Made by a program: the position numbers and the translations under genes. 57,470 bases of DNA from Porticoccaceae bacterium (GTDB taxonomy: Bacteria > Pseudomonadota > Gammaproteobacteria > Pseudomonadales > Porticoccaceae), in the NCBI GenBank assembly GCA_018663035.1, contig JABJEX010000042.1, positions 1 to 57,470 of the forward strand, written 5' to 3'. This document shows, piece by piece, positions 45,708 to 54,179 of the stretch. The notes beneath the pieces were generated by a model. That model ran no database searches. It had not been told where the DNA came from and worked only from the letters and a program-made list of their open reading frames with translations. Position 1 is the first letter of the stretch. The number at the start of each line of letters is the position of its first letter.

Positions 45708-47885
45708 GTGAGTGTCGAATCCCAACATACAGCCTGGTTGGCCACCTGCCCAAAAGGGCTTGAGCTACTACTAGCCAGTGAACTTCAGGCGCTGGGAGCC
45801 ACTGGTGTCAAAGAAACCGTCGCCGCAGTGCAGTTTTATGGCTCAGTAGAAGTCGCCTACCGTGCCTGTCTGTGGTCGCGACTGGCCAATAGAATTTTAT
45901 TGCCCCTGCACAGCTTTATGCTTAATTCAGCCGATGACCTCTATCAACAGTGCAACGATATTGCCTGGGAGAACCATCTTACCGCGGCCCAAAGCATCGC
46001 TATTGATTTTATTGGCACCTCAAAATTTATTGATAACAGCATGTATGGCGCCCAGCGAGTCAAGGATGCCGTAGTCGACCGTATTCGCCGCGTTGAAGGC
46101 GAGCGACCCGATGTAGACGCCAAAAACCCCGACATTCGGATTCAGGTGCGTCAGCACAAAGGTCGCGTAACCGTATCCCTAGATATCTCCGGCGAAAGCC
46201 TGCACCGTAGAGGCTACAGAACCGGGCAGGGCAGCGCACCGATTAAAGAAAACCTCGCAGTGGCCCTGTTGCTGCGCGCCGGCTGGCTAGAAATCGCTGC
46301 CAATGGCGGCGCCTTGCTGGATCCAATGTGCGGCAGTGGCACATTAATAATCGAAGGCGCCATGATGGCCGCCGATATAGCCCCGGGCATTCTGCGCGGT
46401 CATTATGGTTTCCACTACTGGCTGCAGCACGACCAGGCCCTGTGGGATTCGTTGGTAGTCGAAGCTCAGGAGCGCAAGGCCGCCGGGCTAGAAAAGCTCG
46501 AGCTGGATATTCGCGGCTATGACGCCAACCCACGCGTACTGGAATTCACCACTCAGAATATTGAAAACGCCGGCCTCGACGAGCATATCCGTCTGGCCCA
46601 CAAGCCTATAGATCAGTTTGGCAAACCCACAGCGGAGACTGGCCTGCTATTGACCAACCCTCCCTATGGCGAGCGTCTGGGTGAGATTGACGAGTTGATT
46701 CCCCTGTACCAAAAACTGGGCACAGTGCTGCAAAAGAACTTCAATGGCTGGAAGGCCGCCATCTTTACCGGCAATGTGGATCTGGGTCGCGAAACCGATC
46801 TCAGCCCCACCAAACAGTACAGCCTGTTTAACGGCACCATTCCCTGTAAGTTACTGGTATTTACCGATATGACCTCCAAGTCCGCTCGCATTGCCGAGCG
46901 GTTAAGCACCCCGGCACCAGCCCAAGAGCTGACCGAGGGCGCCCGCATGGTCCTCAATCGACTAAAGAAAAATCAGCGCCGACTGGATAGCTGGCGTAAG
47001 AAATCCAATATCAGCTGCTACCGACTCTACGATGCCGATATCCCCGAATATGCCGTGGCCGTGGATATCTACGATCAGTCTATCTATGTGCAAGAGTATG
47101 CCCCGCCAGCCACCATCTCAGAGAAAATTGCTCGCGAACGCTTTGCCGAGGTTAAACAGGCAGTTAAAGAATTTTCCGGCAATTATCGCGGCAAAACCCA
47201 TTACAAAGAGCGCCGCCAACAAAAGGGTGACAGCCAGTATCAGCGGAGCAATGAAGGCGCCAGCGATATTATCGAAGTCACCGAGGGTCGCGGGCGATTT
47301 GAGATCAACCTGTCCGACTACCTAGATACCGGACTATTTCTTGATCACAGGCCGGTGCGCGCCATGATTGGCGATCTGGTCAAAGGCAAAAGCTTCCTCA
47401 ACCTATTTTGTTATACCGCCGCCGCCTCAGTGCAGGCTGCGCTGGCTGGTGCCAAAAGCTCATTGAGCATAGATATGTCCAATACCTACTTAGATTGGGC
47501 CGGGCGCAACTTTGACTTAAATAGTATGAGCAGCAGCAAGCATGAACTGCTACGCGCCGACTGCCTTAAGTGGCTGGAAGAAGAAGGGGAGCAGTACGAT
47601 GTGATCTTCCTAGATCCACCCACCTTCTCCAACTCCAAGAAAATGGATTCAGTGCTAGATATACAGCGCGATCACGGCGATATGATCCGCAACGCCATGG
47701 CCAAACTGGCCCCCAATGGCGTGCTGATTTTCTCCAATAACTTCCGCAAATTTAAAATGGACGAGCTGACATTGCGCCAGTTTGATTGCCAGAATATTAC
47801 TCCTCAGACCTTGGATATGGATTTTGAGCGCAACCCGCGTATTCATAATGTCTGGAAAATCACCAGGCGCAGCAGTTTTGGTTAA
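45708..47885 (+). CDS. rlmL: 23S rRNA methyltransferase RlmKL (m2G2445/m7G2069)
   Basis: A fused bifunctional enzyme that methylates two guanines of 23S rRNA during large-subunit assembly. Of 725 residues, the THUMP domain covers about 45-160. The first methyltransferase has DPMCGSGTL at 205-213 and the NPPY motif at 317-320. The second (RlmK part) has FLNLFCYTAAAS near 563 and DPPTFSNSKK near 636. The start is GTG 45708 behind AAAGGG. It overlaps the 3-prime glutaredoxin-like gene. In E. coli the same fusion is called RlmL. Confidence 0.95.
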   Translation: MSVESQHTAWLATCPKGLELLLASELQALGATGVKETVAAVQFYGSVEVAYRACLWSRLANRILLPLHSFMLNSADDLYQQCNDIAWENHLTAAQSIAIDFIGTSKFIDNSMYGAQRVKDAVVDRIRRVEGERPDVDAKNPDIRIQVRQHKGRVTVSLDISGESLHRRGYRTGQGSAPIKENLAVALLLRAGWLEIAANGGALLDPMCGSGTLIIEGAMMAADIAPGILRGHYGFHYWLQHDQALWDSLVVEAQERKAAGLEKLELDIRGYDANPRVLEFTTQNIENAGLDEHIRLAHKPIDQFGKPTAETGLLLTNPPYGERLGEIDELIPLYQKLGTVLQKNFNGWKAAIFTGNVDLGRETDLSPTKQYSLFNGTIPCKLLVFTDMTSKSARIAERLSTPAPAQELTEGARMVLNRLKKNQRRLDSWRKKSNISCYRLYDADIPEYAVAVDIYDQSIYVQEYAPPATISEKIARERFAEVKQAVKEFSGNYRGKTHYKERRQQKGDSQYQRSNEGASDIIEVTEGRGRFEINLSDYLDTGLFLDHRPVRAMIGDLVKGKSFLNLFCYTAAASVQAALAGAKSSLSIDMSNTYLDWAGRNFDLNSMSSSKHELLRADCLKWLEEEGEQYDVIFLDPPTFSNSKKMDSVLDIQRDHGDMIRNAMAKLAPNGVLIFSNNFRKFKMDELTLRQFDCQNITPQTLDMDFERNPRIHNVWKITRRSSFG

Positions 47886-48117
47886 GCAGCTGACATTGTA
47901 TACGGGCCCCAGCTGTCATCTCTGCGAGCAGGCCAAAACCATTCTCTATCCGCTAATATCACATCAGGGCTGGGAGCTGGTGGAAGTGAATATCCGAGAG
48001 AGTGGAGACCTAAAGCAACGCTACGGTACTCGCATTCCAGTGGTGGCCCTGCCGGATGGCAGCGAAAAGGGCTGGCCATTCACTGCGGCCCAGATTGGGC
48101 GGTTGTTGGATGTTTAG
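47848..48117 (+). CDS. Glutaredoxin-like (DUF836) protein
   Basis: A small thioredoxin-fold protein of about 89 residues. The CHLC motif (TGPSCHLCEQAK) is a redox-type CxxC, followed by the cis-proline segment RIPVVALPDG. This pattern is DUF836, a family of glutaredoxin-like proteins of unknown target. The start is uncertain: ATG 47848, overlapping rlmL by 38 bases, has no ribosome site. TTG 47878 gives a product of 79 residues beginning close to the strand VKQLTLYTG. Coupling to rlmL is likely either way. Confidence 0.82.
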   Translation: MSGKSPGAAVLVKQLTLYTGPSCHLCEQAKTILYPLISHQGWELVEVNIRESGDLKQRYGTRIPVVALPDGSEKGWPFTAAQIGRLLDV

Positions 48118-48407
48118 ATATTCCGCGGCTTAAACCTTTTGACTCAGAAAATTAATGTGCTCTTGGGGCGGTAATCCCATGTTTTTAACAACCAAATAGA
48201 TCTTTCTTTACTCAGTTCCCAATCCAATCACCTGTCAACATTCATATCAGAGGTGGGGTTTTCTCCTTTTAAACTGTCTTACTTGGTGAGTTTTTAATTC
48301 TTATAGCCCGAACCAATGGTTAGCTGTAAATCGCTGGGCCGAATGGAAAGTCAGGCTTTACAAAAGGGTATAACAACTTGCTGAAGCATCGTTTGAACTG
48401 GACGTGT

Positions 48408-48434
48408 TAACGCGCGGCGCCTAGAAAGGCGTTA
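48408..48434. repeat. Inverted repeat TAACGC/GCGTTA
   Basis: TAACGC at 48408-48413 pairs with GCGTTA at 48429-48434. Alternatively CGCCT/AGGCG at 48419-48430 forms a competing hairpin. The flanks read GTATAAC (48368-48374) and GTTAGGT (48431-48437), which look like integron attC end boxes, but the inner arms do not pair as a true attC would. Confidence 0.4.
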
Positions 48435-48564
48435 GGTGTGATTACATGAGGTAATAGAATGCTAGGACAATCGCCGTAAAGCCTGTATTCCTCCTTAAAA
48501 ATAGGCCTCTAAACCCAAAGTAAGCGTGATTTTGGACTCTTTTTTATATATTTCAATGGCTTAC

Positions 48565-48605
48565 GTGGGTCCGACTCCACCAACATGGTCCGACCCCACC
48601 AACAA
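48565..48605. repeat. Two-copy 19-bp REP-like unit
   Basis: GGTCCGACTCCACCAACAT (48568-48586) is followed directly by GGTCCGACCCCACCAACAA (48587-48605), with two differences. Each contains an imperfect GGTC-C-GACC palindrome. The style recalls short palindromes associated with REP-type tyrosine transposases, but no transposase lies nearby. Confidence 0.75.
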
Positions 48606-48611
48606 CCGCAA

Positions 48612-49064
48612 CTAGCCGCCGTGTTGGGCGACATATTTATCCAGCGCATTGGCAAACTCCATACGATCCCGCTGCGATAGCGGCGGGGGGCCACCGCCCA
48701 CCTGCACACCGCTATTGCGCATGCTATCCATAAAATCACGCATGTTTAGGCGGGCGCGAATATTGGCCTTGGTGTACAGCTCACCGCGCGGGTTCAGCGC
48801 CTTGGCACCCTTATCAATCACCTCGGCCGCCAGAGGAATATCCGCAGTGATCACCAGATCATCGGCTGCCGCCAGCTCCACAATATGGTTATCTGCCACA
48901 TCAAAGCCCTGACTCACCTGAATACTTCGCACGCTGGGAATTCTTGGTGTTGATAGAGGTTGGTTAGCCACCAGAATCAACTCGATTCCAGTGCGCTGAG
49001 AGACCCGATAGAGAATCTCTTTAATCACAGTTGGGCAGGCGTCGGCATCTACATAGATTTTCAA
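48612..49064 (-). CDS. YaiI/YqxD family protein (DUF188)
   Basis: A 150-residue protein of the UPF0178 family, with a PIN-like fold judged by its acidic pattern. Key features are YVDADACP at the start, a central [10 protein letters not shown], and the [20 protein letters not shown] tail. The biochemical function is not established. The start is TTG 49064: upstream in frame the sequence meets a stop within three codons, so no ATG is possible. The ribosome site (GAGAG) is distant. It is followed leftwards by the repeat tract at 48565. Confidence 0.9.
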   Translation of the reverse strand: MKIYVDADACPTVIKEILYRVSQRTGIELILVANQPLSTPRIPSVRSIQVSQGFDVADNHIVELAAADDLVITADIPLAAEVIDKGAKALNPRGELYTKANIRARLNMRDFMDSMRNSGVQVGGGPPPLSQRDRMEFANALDKYVAQHGG

Positions 49065-49127
49065 GTTGCTATGCTCTCATGGTTACATCAGCGGGCTTTA
49101 TAGAGCTAACCAGAGCAGTTTGCAAGC

Positions 49128-49601
49128 TCAGCCAATCGCCCGTTTAGGTACCAAGAGCCTGGCCATCTGTTCGCGCATCCTATCGGTTATGGGCATCGAC
49201 TTGCGTGCCTGCAGATCAAAAAACACCACCTTGGCCAGCATGGTTGCGGCCTCCACGCCCGTCATCTTGTTGCGCAGGCTGTAAAAGCTGGTAAAGGAGC
49301 TGCGGCCAATTTCGCGAATACCGCCGGTGACTTCTACCAAGGTGCCGGCATGCAGCTCATTTTTATAGTCGATCTGGTGGCTAACATCGGCCCAGCCCCT
49401 ATTTTTCCATGCCTCTGAGCTAAGATCCCAGTCGCTGGCCTGATGGTTGTCGTGCACCAATGTTGGGCCACTGTCGTTGGCGCAGGGTGTTTGAGAGCTA
49501 GTTACAAAAGTGGGGCTGATCGAGGGATCATCCTGAATATAGCTGCGGTCAGGGCCTATATCTAGGCTAACATCTAGGCTTATACCGCTGGCTCTGTACA
49601 T
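49128..49601 (-). CDS. Thioesterase-like protein with unusual N-terminal half
   Basis: 157 residues. Residues about 70-150 look like the C-terminal part of a hot-dog (4HBT) acyl-CoA thioesterase (GWADVSHQIDYKNELHAG, RSSFTSFYSLRN, KVVFFDLQARK). The first 65 residues are not recognisable: no conserved Asp or Gly-His-x-Asn segment is present. Instead there is a polar, Ser/Pro/Asp-rich stretch with a short SLDV-SLDI duplication. The ATG has a strong ribosome site (GGGGAG, 6 bases), so the start appears real. It may be a diverged or decayed thioesterase. No downstream partner is obvious. Confidence 0.65.
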   Translation of the reverse strand: MYRASGISLDVSLDIGPDRSYIQDDPSISPTFVTSSQTPCANDSGPTLVHDNHQASDWDLSSEAWKNRGWADVSHQIDYKNELHAGTLVEVTGGIREIGRSSFTSFYSLRNKMTGVEAATMLAKVVFFDLQARKSMPITDRMREQMARLLVPKRAIG

Positions 49602-49677
49602 AAGGCACTCCCCTGTGCGTGGTGCGATTGTTGTGACTGCTATTAATTATCCTAGTCAATAAGGGTTTTGTGCGGGA

Positions 49678-49693
49678 TATGCCAATTGGCATA
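49678..49693. promoter_or_regulatory. Perfect 16-bp palindrome upstream of thrS
   Basis: TATGCCAATTGGCATA reads the same on both strands. It lies between the divergent thioesterase-like gene and thrS. A perfect palindrome without loop suits binding of a dimeric repressor better than an RNA hairpin. No candidate regulator is identified. Confidence 0.5.
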
Positions 49694-49725
49694 GATTTTT
49701 GTGCACGAGTTAACCGATTGGCTGT

Positions 49726-49787
49726 AGGCCTTGTAACTGTTGGGATTCAGGGTAAAATGTGCGCTTTACTTCAATCCCAAGTGGCCT
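49726..49787 (+). promoter_or_regulatory. thrS promoter and nested inverted repeat
   Basis: TTGTAA (49731-49736), a 16-base spacer and TAAAAT (49753-49758) form a plausible sigma-70 promoter. The same region has nested inverted repeats: AGGCC/GGCCT (49726-49730 with 49783-49787), TTGGGATT/AATCCCAA (49740-49747 with 49773-49780) and GTAAA/TTTAC (49752-49756 with 49765-49769). If transcription begins upstream of this, it would form a long hairpin; if at the promoter noted, it would not be transcribed whole. Confidence 0.45.
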
Positions 49788-49821
49788 TTGGTAATGGTCA
49801 CCACTGAATAAGGACAAGACT

Positions 49822-51753
49822 ATGCCCGCTATTACCCTGCCTGATGGTTCCCAACGTATTTTTGACCAGCCTGTATCTGTGTCCGATGTAGCCGCTGATA
49901 TTGGCGCTGGTCTGGCGAAAGCCACTCTGGCTGGCGTGGTCAATGGTGAGGTTGTGGATGCCTCATATCTGATGAGTGAAGATGCCAGCCTGTCGATTGT
50001 TACCGATCGCTCCGATGAGGCGCTGGATATTATCCGTCACTCCTCTGCACACCTGTTGGCCATGGCGGTGAAGCAGCTGTTTCCCTCGGCGCAGGTGACT
50101 ATTGGTCCGGTGATTGAGGATGGTTTTTATTACGATTTTGCCTTTGAGCGCACCTTTACGCCGGAAGATTTGGAGGCTATTGAGGCGCGTATGACTGAGT
50201 TGGTCAAGGCCGACTACAGTATAGCCCGCGAAGAATGGAGCCGAGACGAAGCCGTGGCCTTTTTCAGGGAAATGGGTGAGGAATACAAAGCCGAGATTAT
50301 TGCCAGTATTCCCGCTGGTGAGCCGATTGGTCTCTATCGTCAGGGAGACTTTATCGATCTCTGTCGCGGCCCCCATGTACCCTCTACCGCAAAATTACCT
50401 GCCTTTAAGTTGACCAAGGTGGCTGGTGCCTATTGGCGTGGCGATAGCAATAATGAAATGTTGCAGCGCATTTATGGCACCGCCTGGACTAATAAGAAAG
50501 AGCTAAAAGCCTATATCAATCGTCTGGCTGAAGCGGAGAAGCGGGACCATCGCAAGATCGGCAAAAAGCTGGATCTCTACCATATGCAGGAAGAGGCCCC
50601 TGGCTCTGTGTTCTGGCACCCCAAGGGCTGGTCTGTGTACAAAGCCGTTGAAGGCTTTATGCGCGATAAACAGATTGAGCGCGGCTACCAGGAAATTAAA
50701 ACCCCTCAGGTAGTGGACTTCAGCCTGTGGGAAAAGTCTGGCCATGCAGATAAATTTGGTGACGATATGTTTACTGTCAGTACCGAAGATCGCAATTACG
50801 CTATTAAGCCGATGAACTGCCCCTGTCATGTGCAGGTGTTTAATCAGGGCCTTAAAAGCTATAGAGACTTGCCCCTGAGGCTGGCTGAATTTGGCTCCTG
50901 TCACCGCAATGAGCCGTCGGGCTCGCTGCACGGCATTATGCGGGTGCGCAGTTTTACTCAGGACGATGGTCATATTTTCTGTACTGAAGATCAGATTCAG
51001 TCTGAGGTGTCGGAGTTTATCGACTTTCTGCACGAGGTGTATGCGGACTTTGGCTTTACTGAGATTATCTATCGTCTGTCGACTCGGCCGGGGCAGCGGG
51101 TGGGTTCGGATCAGGACTGGGACCGCGCTGAGCAGGCGCTTGGCCAGGCTCTGGATGCTAAGGGTCTGCCTTGGCAGGAGCTTCCCGGTGAGGGTGCTTT
51201 CTATGGCCCTAAGATTGAATTTTCGCTAAAAGACTGTATTGGTCGCGTCTGGCAGTGCGGCACCATGCAGGTTGATTTCTCTATGCCGGGACGTCTGGAT
51301 GCCCAGTATGTGGCAGAGGACGGTTCTCGCAAGGTTCCGGTGATGTTGCACCGCGCACTGTTGGGTTCTTTTGAGCGTTTTATCGGTATTTTGATCGAGC
51401 AGTACGAGGGAGCTTTTCCATTTTGGTTGGCGCCTGAACAGGCCGCGGTGATCAATATTACCGATGCGCAGGCCGAATATGCGCAAGAAGTAGCTAAATC
51501 ATTGCAAAATAAGGGATTTAGAGCGATTTGTGACTTGAGAAACGAGAAGATCGGCTTTAAAATCCGCGGTCATTCTATGCAGAGGGTTCCTTACCTTCTG
51601 GTTGTAGGTGATAAAGAAAAAGAATCGCGTACCGTTGCGGTCCGAACCAGAGATGGAAATGATCTTGGCAGCCTGCCTTTAGAGGATGTTGTGGAGATGT
51701 TTTCCCAAGAGTCGGCGCAGCGTGGGCGCACGTTTGATGGCAAAGCGGAGTAA
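49822..51753 (+). CDS. thrS: Threonyl-tRNA synthetase
   Basis: Charges tRNA-Thr with threonine and edits mischarged serine. The 643 residues match E. coli. The TGS domain is at about 1-62 and the editing domain at 63-225, with [11 protein letters not shown] and CRGPHVPST. The class II catalytic core has motif 2 ([17 protein letters not shown]) and the zinc ligand Cys in MNCPCHV. The anticodon-binding domain is C-terminal. The gene begins the translation block that continues into infC; thrS stop and infC start are six bases apart. The ribosome site AAGGA precedes the ATG. Confidence 0.97.
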   Translation: MPAITLPDGSQRIFDQPVSVSDVAADIGAGLAKATLAGVVNGEVVDASYLMSEDASLSIVTDRSDEALDIIRHSSAHLLAMAVKQLFPSAQVTIGPVIEDGFYYDFAFERTFTPEDLEAIEARMTELVKADYSIAREEWSRDEAVAFFREMGEEYKAEIIASIPAGEPIGLYRQGDFIDLCRGPHVPSTAKLPAFKLTKVAGAYWRGDSNNEMLQRIYGTAWTNKKELKAYINRLAEAEKRDHRKIGKKLDLYHMQEEAPGSVFWHPKGWSVYKAVEGFMRDKQIERGYQEIKTPQVVDFSLWEKSGHADKFGDDMFTVSTEDRNYAIKPMNCPCHVQVFNQGLKSYRDLPLRLAEFGSCHRNEPSGSLHGIMRVRSFTQDDGHIFCTEDQIQSEVSEFIDFLHEVYADFGFTEIIYRLSTRPGQRVGSDQDWDRAEQALGQALDAKGLPWQELPGEGAFYGPKIEFSLKDCIGRVWQCGTMQVDFSMPGRLDAQYVAEDGSRKVPVMLHRALLGSFERFIGILIEQYEGAFPFWLAPEQAAVINITDAQAEYAQEVAKSLQNKGFRAICDLRNEKIGFKIRGHSMQRVPYLLVVGDKEKESRTVAVRTRDGNDLGSLPLEDVVEMFSQESAQRGRTFDGKAE

Positions 51754-51758
51754 AGCGT

Positions 51759-52286
51759 ATTAAAAAAGACAGTAAGCGGGCTCGCCTCAATGAGGATATT
51801 ATGGCCCCCGAAGTTAGACTGGTTGGTTCAGATGGCGGTCAGGTAGGCGTTGTTAGTCTGGCTGAGGCGATCGAAGCAGCACAAAAAGAGTCATTGGACC
51901 TGGTGGAGATTTCCCCAGATGCCAATCCTCCTGTGTGCAAAATCATGGACTACGGTAAGCACGTCTTTGACGCTAAAAAGAAAGTAGCGCTGCAGAAGAA
52001 AAAGCAAAAGCAGACGCAAGTTAAAGAAATGAAGTTTCGACCGGGAACGGACGAGGGCGACTATAAGATTAAGTTGCGCAATCTGGTTCGGTTCTTGGAA
52101 AACGGTGATAAGGCAAAAATTACGCTGCGTTTTCGCGGACGGGAAATGGCCCACCAACAGCTTGGCATGGATATGATGAAACGTGTCGAGGCGGATCTGG
52201 AAGAGCTGGCTCAGGTTGAGCAGTATCCAAAGATGGAAGGCCGTCAGATGACTATGGTGCTGGCGCCCCGCAGTAAAAAGAAGTAA
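51759..52286 (+). CDS. infC: Translation initiation factor IF-3 with AUU start
   Basis: Selects the start codon and keeps ribosomal subunits apart. The C-terminal domain has the expected [18 protein letters not shown]. An ATG-only reading would begin at 51801 and lose the first 14 residues. The frame extends up to an ATT at 51759 with GGAG 8 bases before it and a basic N-terminus ([13 protein letters not shown]) like other IF-3s. AUU is the start codon used in E. coli and pseudomonad infC, where it allows autoregulation, so 51759 is preferred (175 residues). Confidence 0.95.
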   Translation: MKKDSKRARLNEDIMAPEVRLVGSDGGQVGVVSLAEAIEAAQKESLDLVEISPDANPPVCKIMDYGKHVFDAKKKVALQKKKQKQTQVKEMKFRPGTDEGDYKIKLRNLVRFLENGDKAKITLRFRGREMAHQQLGMDMMKRVEADLEELAQVEQYPKMEGRQMTMVLAPRSKKK

Positions 52287-52325
52287 CAAAATTTAGGTAG
52301 TAAGCAAAGTAGTAACCTGAAGTAG

Positions 52326-52394
52326 CAACAAGATGTTTAGCGCGACCCGCGCTCAGCCAATGTTTTTGGCAGGCTGTCCGGGCGTCTCTTGTTG
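52326..52394 (+). promoter_or_regulatory. Structured leader between infC and rpmI
   Basis: CAACAAGA (52326-52333) pairs perfectly with TCTTGTTG (52387-52394), enclosing two hairpins: AGCGCG/CGCGCT with a triloop (52339-52353) and CAGCC/GGCTG (52354-52358 with 52372-52376). Together they make a three-way junction ending 33 bases before rpmI. Its place matches the known control of rpmI-rplT by ribosomal protein L20. Confidence 0.6.
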
Positions 52395-52427
52395 ATTTTA
52401 TAAACCTCTCAATCGTGGAGAACAGAA

Positions 52428-52622
52428 ATGCCAAAAGCAAAAGTACACAGCGGAGCTGCAAAACGCTTCAAAAAGACGGCTTCGGGCTATAAGCACAAGC
52501 ACCAGCATAAAAGCCATATCCTCACCAAAATGACTACCAAGCGTAAGCGTCAATTGCGTGGCACCAGCATTCTTAATGCTGCTGATAAGCCTCGCGTCGA
52601 TCGCATGTTGCGCAACGTTTAA
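52428..52622 (+). CDS. rpmI: Ribosomal protein L35
   Basis: A 64-residue, very basic large-subunit protein. The sequence [20 protein letters not shown], then [19 protein letters not shown], is typical. It lies in the conserved infC-rpmI-rplT order, with GGAG 7 bases before the ATG. Translation is probably controlled through the structured leader upstream. Confidence 0.97.
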   Translation: MPKAKVHSGAAKRFKKTASGYKHKHQHKSHILTKMTTKRKRQLRGTSILNAADKPRVDRMLRNV

Positions 52623-52654
52623 GTCACTTAACTAACTTTTGGTAGGAGAATAAT

Positions 52655-53011
52655 ATGCCTAGAGTAAAACGTGGTGTTGAAGCTAACCGTCGACACAAGA
52701 AAGTTCTAAAGAAAGCCAAGGGTTATTACGGAGCTCGTAGCAGAGTCTATCGTGTTGCCGTCCAGGCAGTGACTAAAGCGGGTCAATATGCATACCGTGA
52801 CCGTCGCGCCAAGAAACGTACCTTCCGCAGACTGTGGATTGCGCGTATTAACGCCCAGTCTCGTGTAGAGGGTTTGTCTTACAGCAGACTGATCAACGGT
52901 CTGAGCAAAGCTGGTATTGCACTGGATCGCCGTGTATTGGCTGATCTGGCTGTGCATGACAAAGCAGCTTTTGGTGCGGTTGTAAACCAAGCCAAAGCCG
53001 CCCTAGCTTAA
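52655..53011 (+). CDS. rplT: Ribosomal protein L20
   Basis: A 118-residue basic protein that binds 23S rRNA early in assembly and, in several bacteria, represses its own operon by binding the leader. Start [21 protein letters not shown] and the [18 protein letters not shown] region are typical. A good ribosome site (GGTAGGAG) precedes the ATG. A strong hairpin with a T run follows at 53074-53110. Confidence 0.97.
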   Translation: MPRVKRGVEANRRHKKVLKKAKGYYGARSRVYRVAVQAVTKAGQYAYRDRRAKKRTFRRLWIARINAQSRVEGLSYSRLINGLSKAGIALDRRVLADLAVHDKAAFGAVVNQAKAALA

Positions 53012-53073
53012 GAGACAGTTGCGTTACTAGCTGAAGCTGACTGCTGAAAAGCAGCTCCGCAACAGGCTAACCG

Positions 53074-53110
53074 AATAGGGAAGGGGCTATAGCTCTTTCC
53101 CTATTTTTTT
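53074..53110 (+). terminator. Terminator or attenuator between rplT and pheS
   Basis: AATAGGGAA pairs with TTCCCTATT, continuing inward through GGGGCT/AGCTCT with G-T pairs, about 15 base pairs, followed by a run of seven T. A smaller hairpin, CTGCT/AGCAG, precedes it near 53041-53054. It could end the rplT transcript or attenuate pheST; no phenylalanine-rich leader peptide was found. Confidence 0.85.
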
Positions 53111-53146
53111 ATCAGTAATAAGATACAGAGTCAAAATGTGTGGTGA

Positions 53147-54166
<1,020 letters not shown>

Positions 54167-54179
54167 GCTGGGGTGAGTA

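Larger units (their letters stand above)
48118..48611. other. 494-bp gene-free tract with repeats and hairpins
   Basis: No open frame with coding character was seen on either strand. The tract carries an inverted-repeat element near 48368-48437, an imperfect inverted repeat at about 48481-48506 and a duplicated REP-like unit at 48565-48605 next to the yaiI-like gene. It is the least gene-like part of the window and may be a relic of a mobile or repetitive element. Confidence 0.7.

Noticed and set aside
48368-48437. Functional integron attC site
   Set aside because: The outer boxes look right, but the inner arms do not pair in the way a folded attC requires and no cassette gene or integrase is in the window. 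It is kept only as a low-interest finding.
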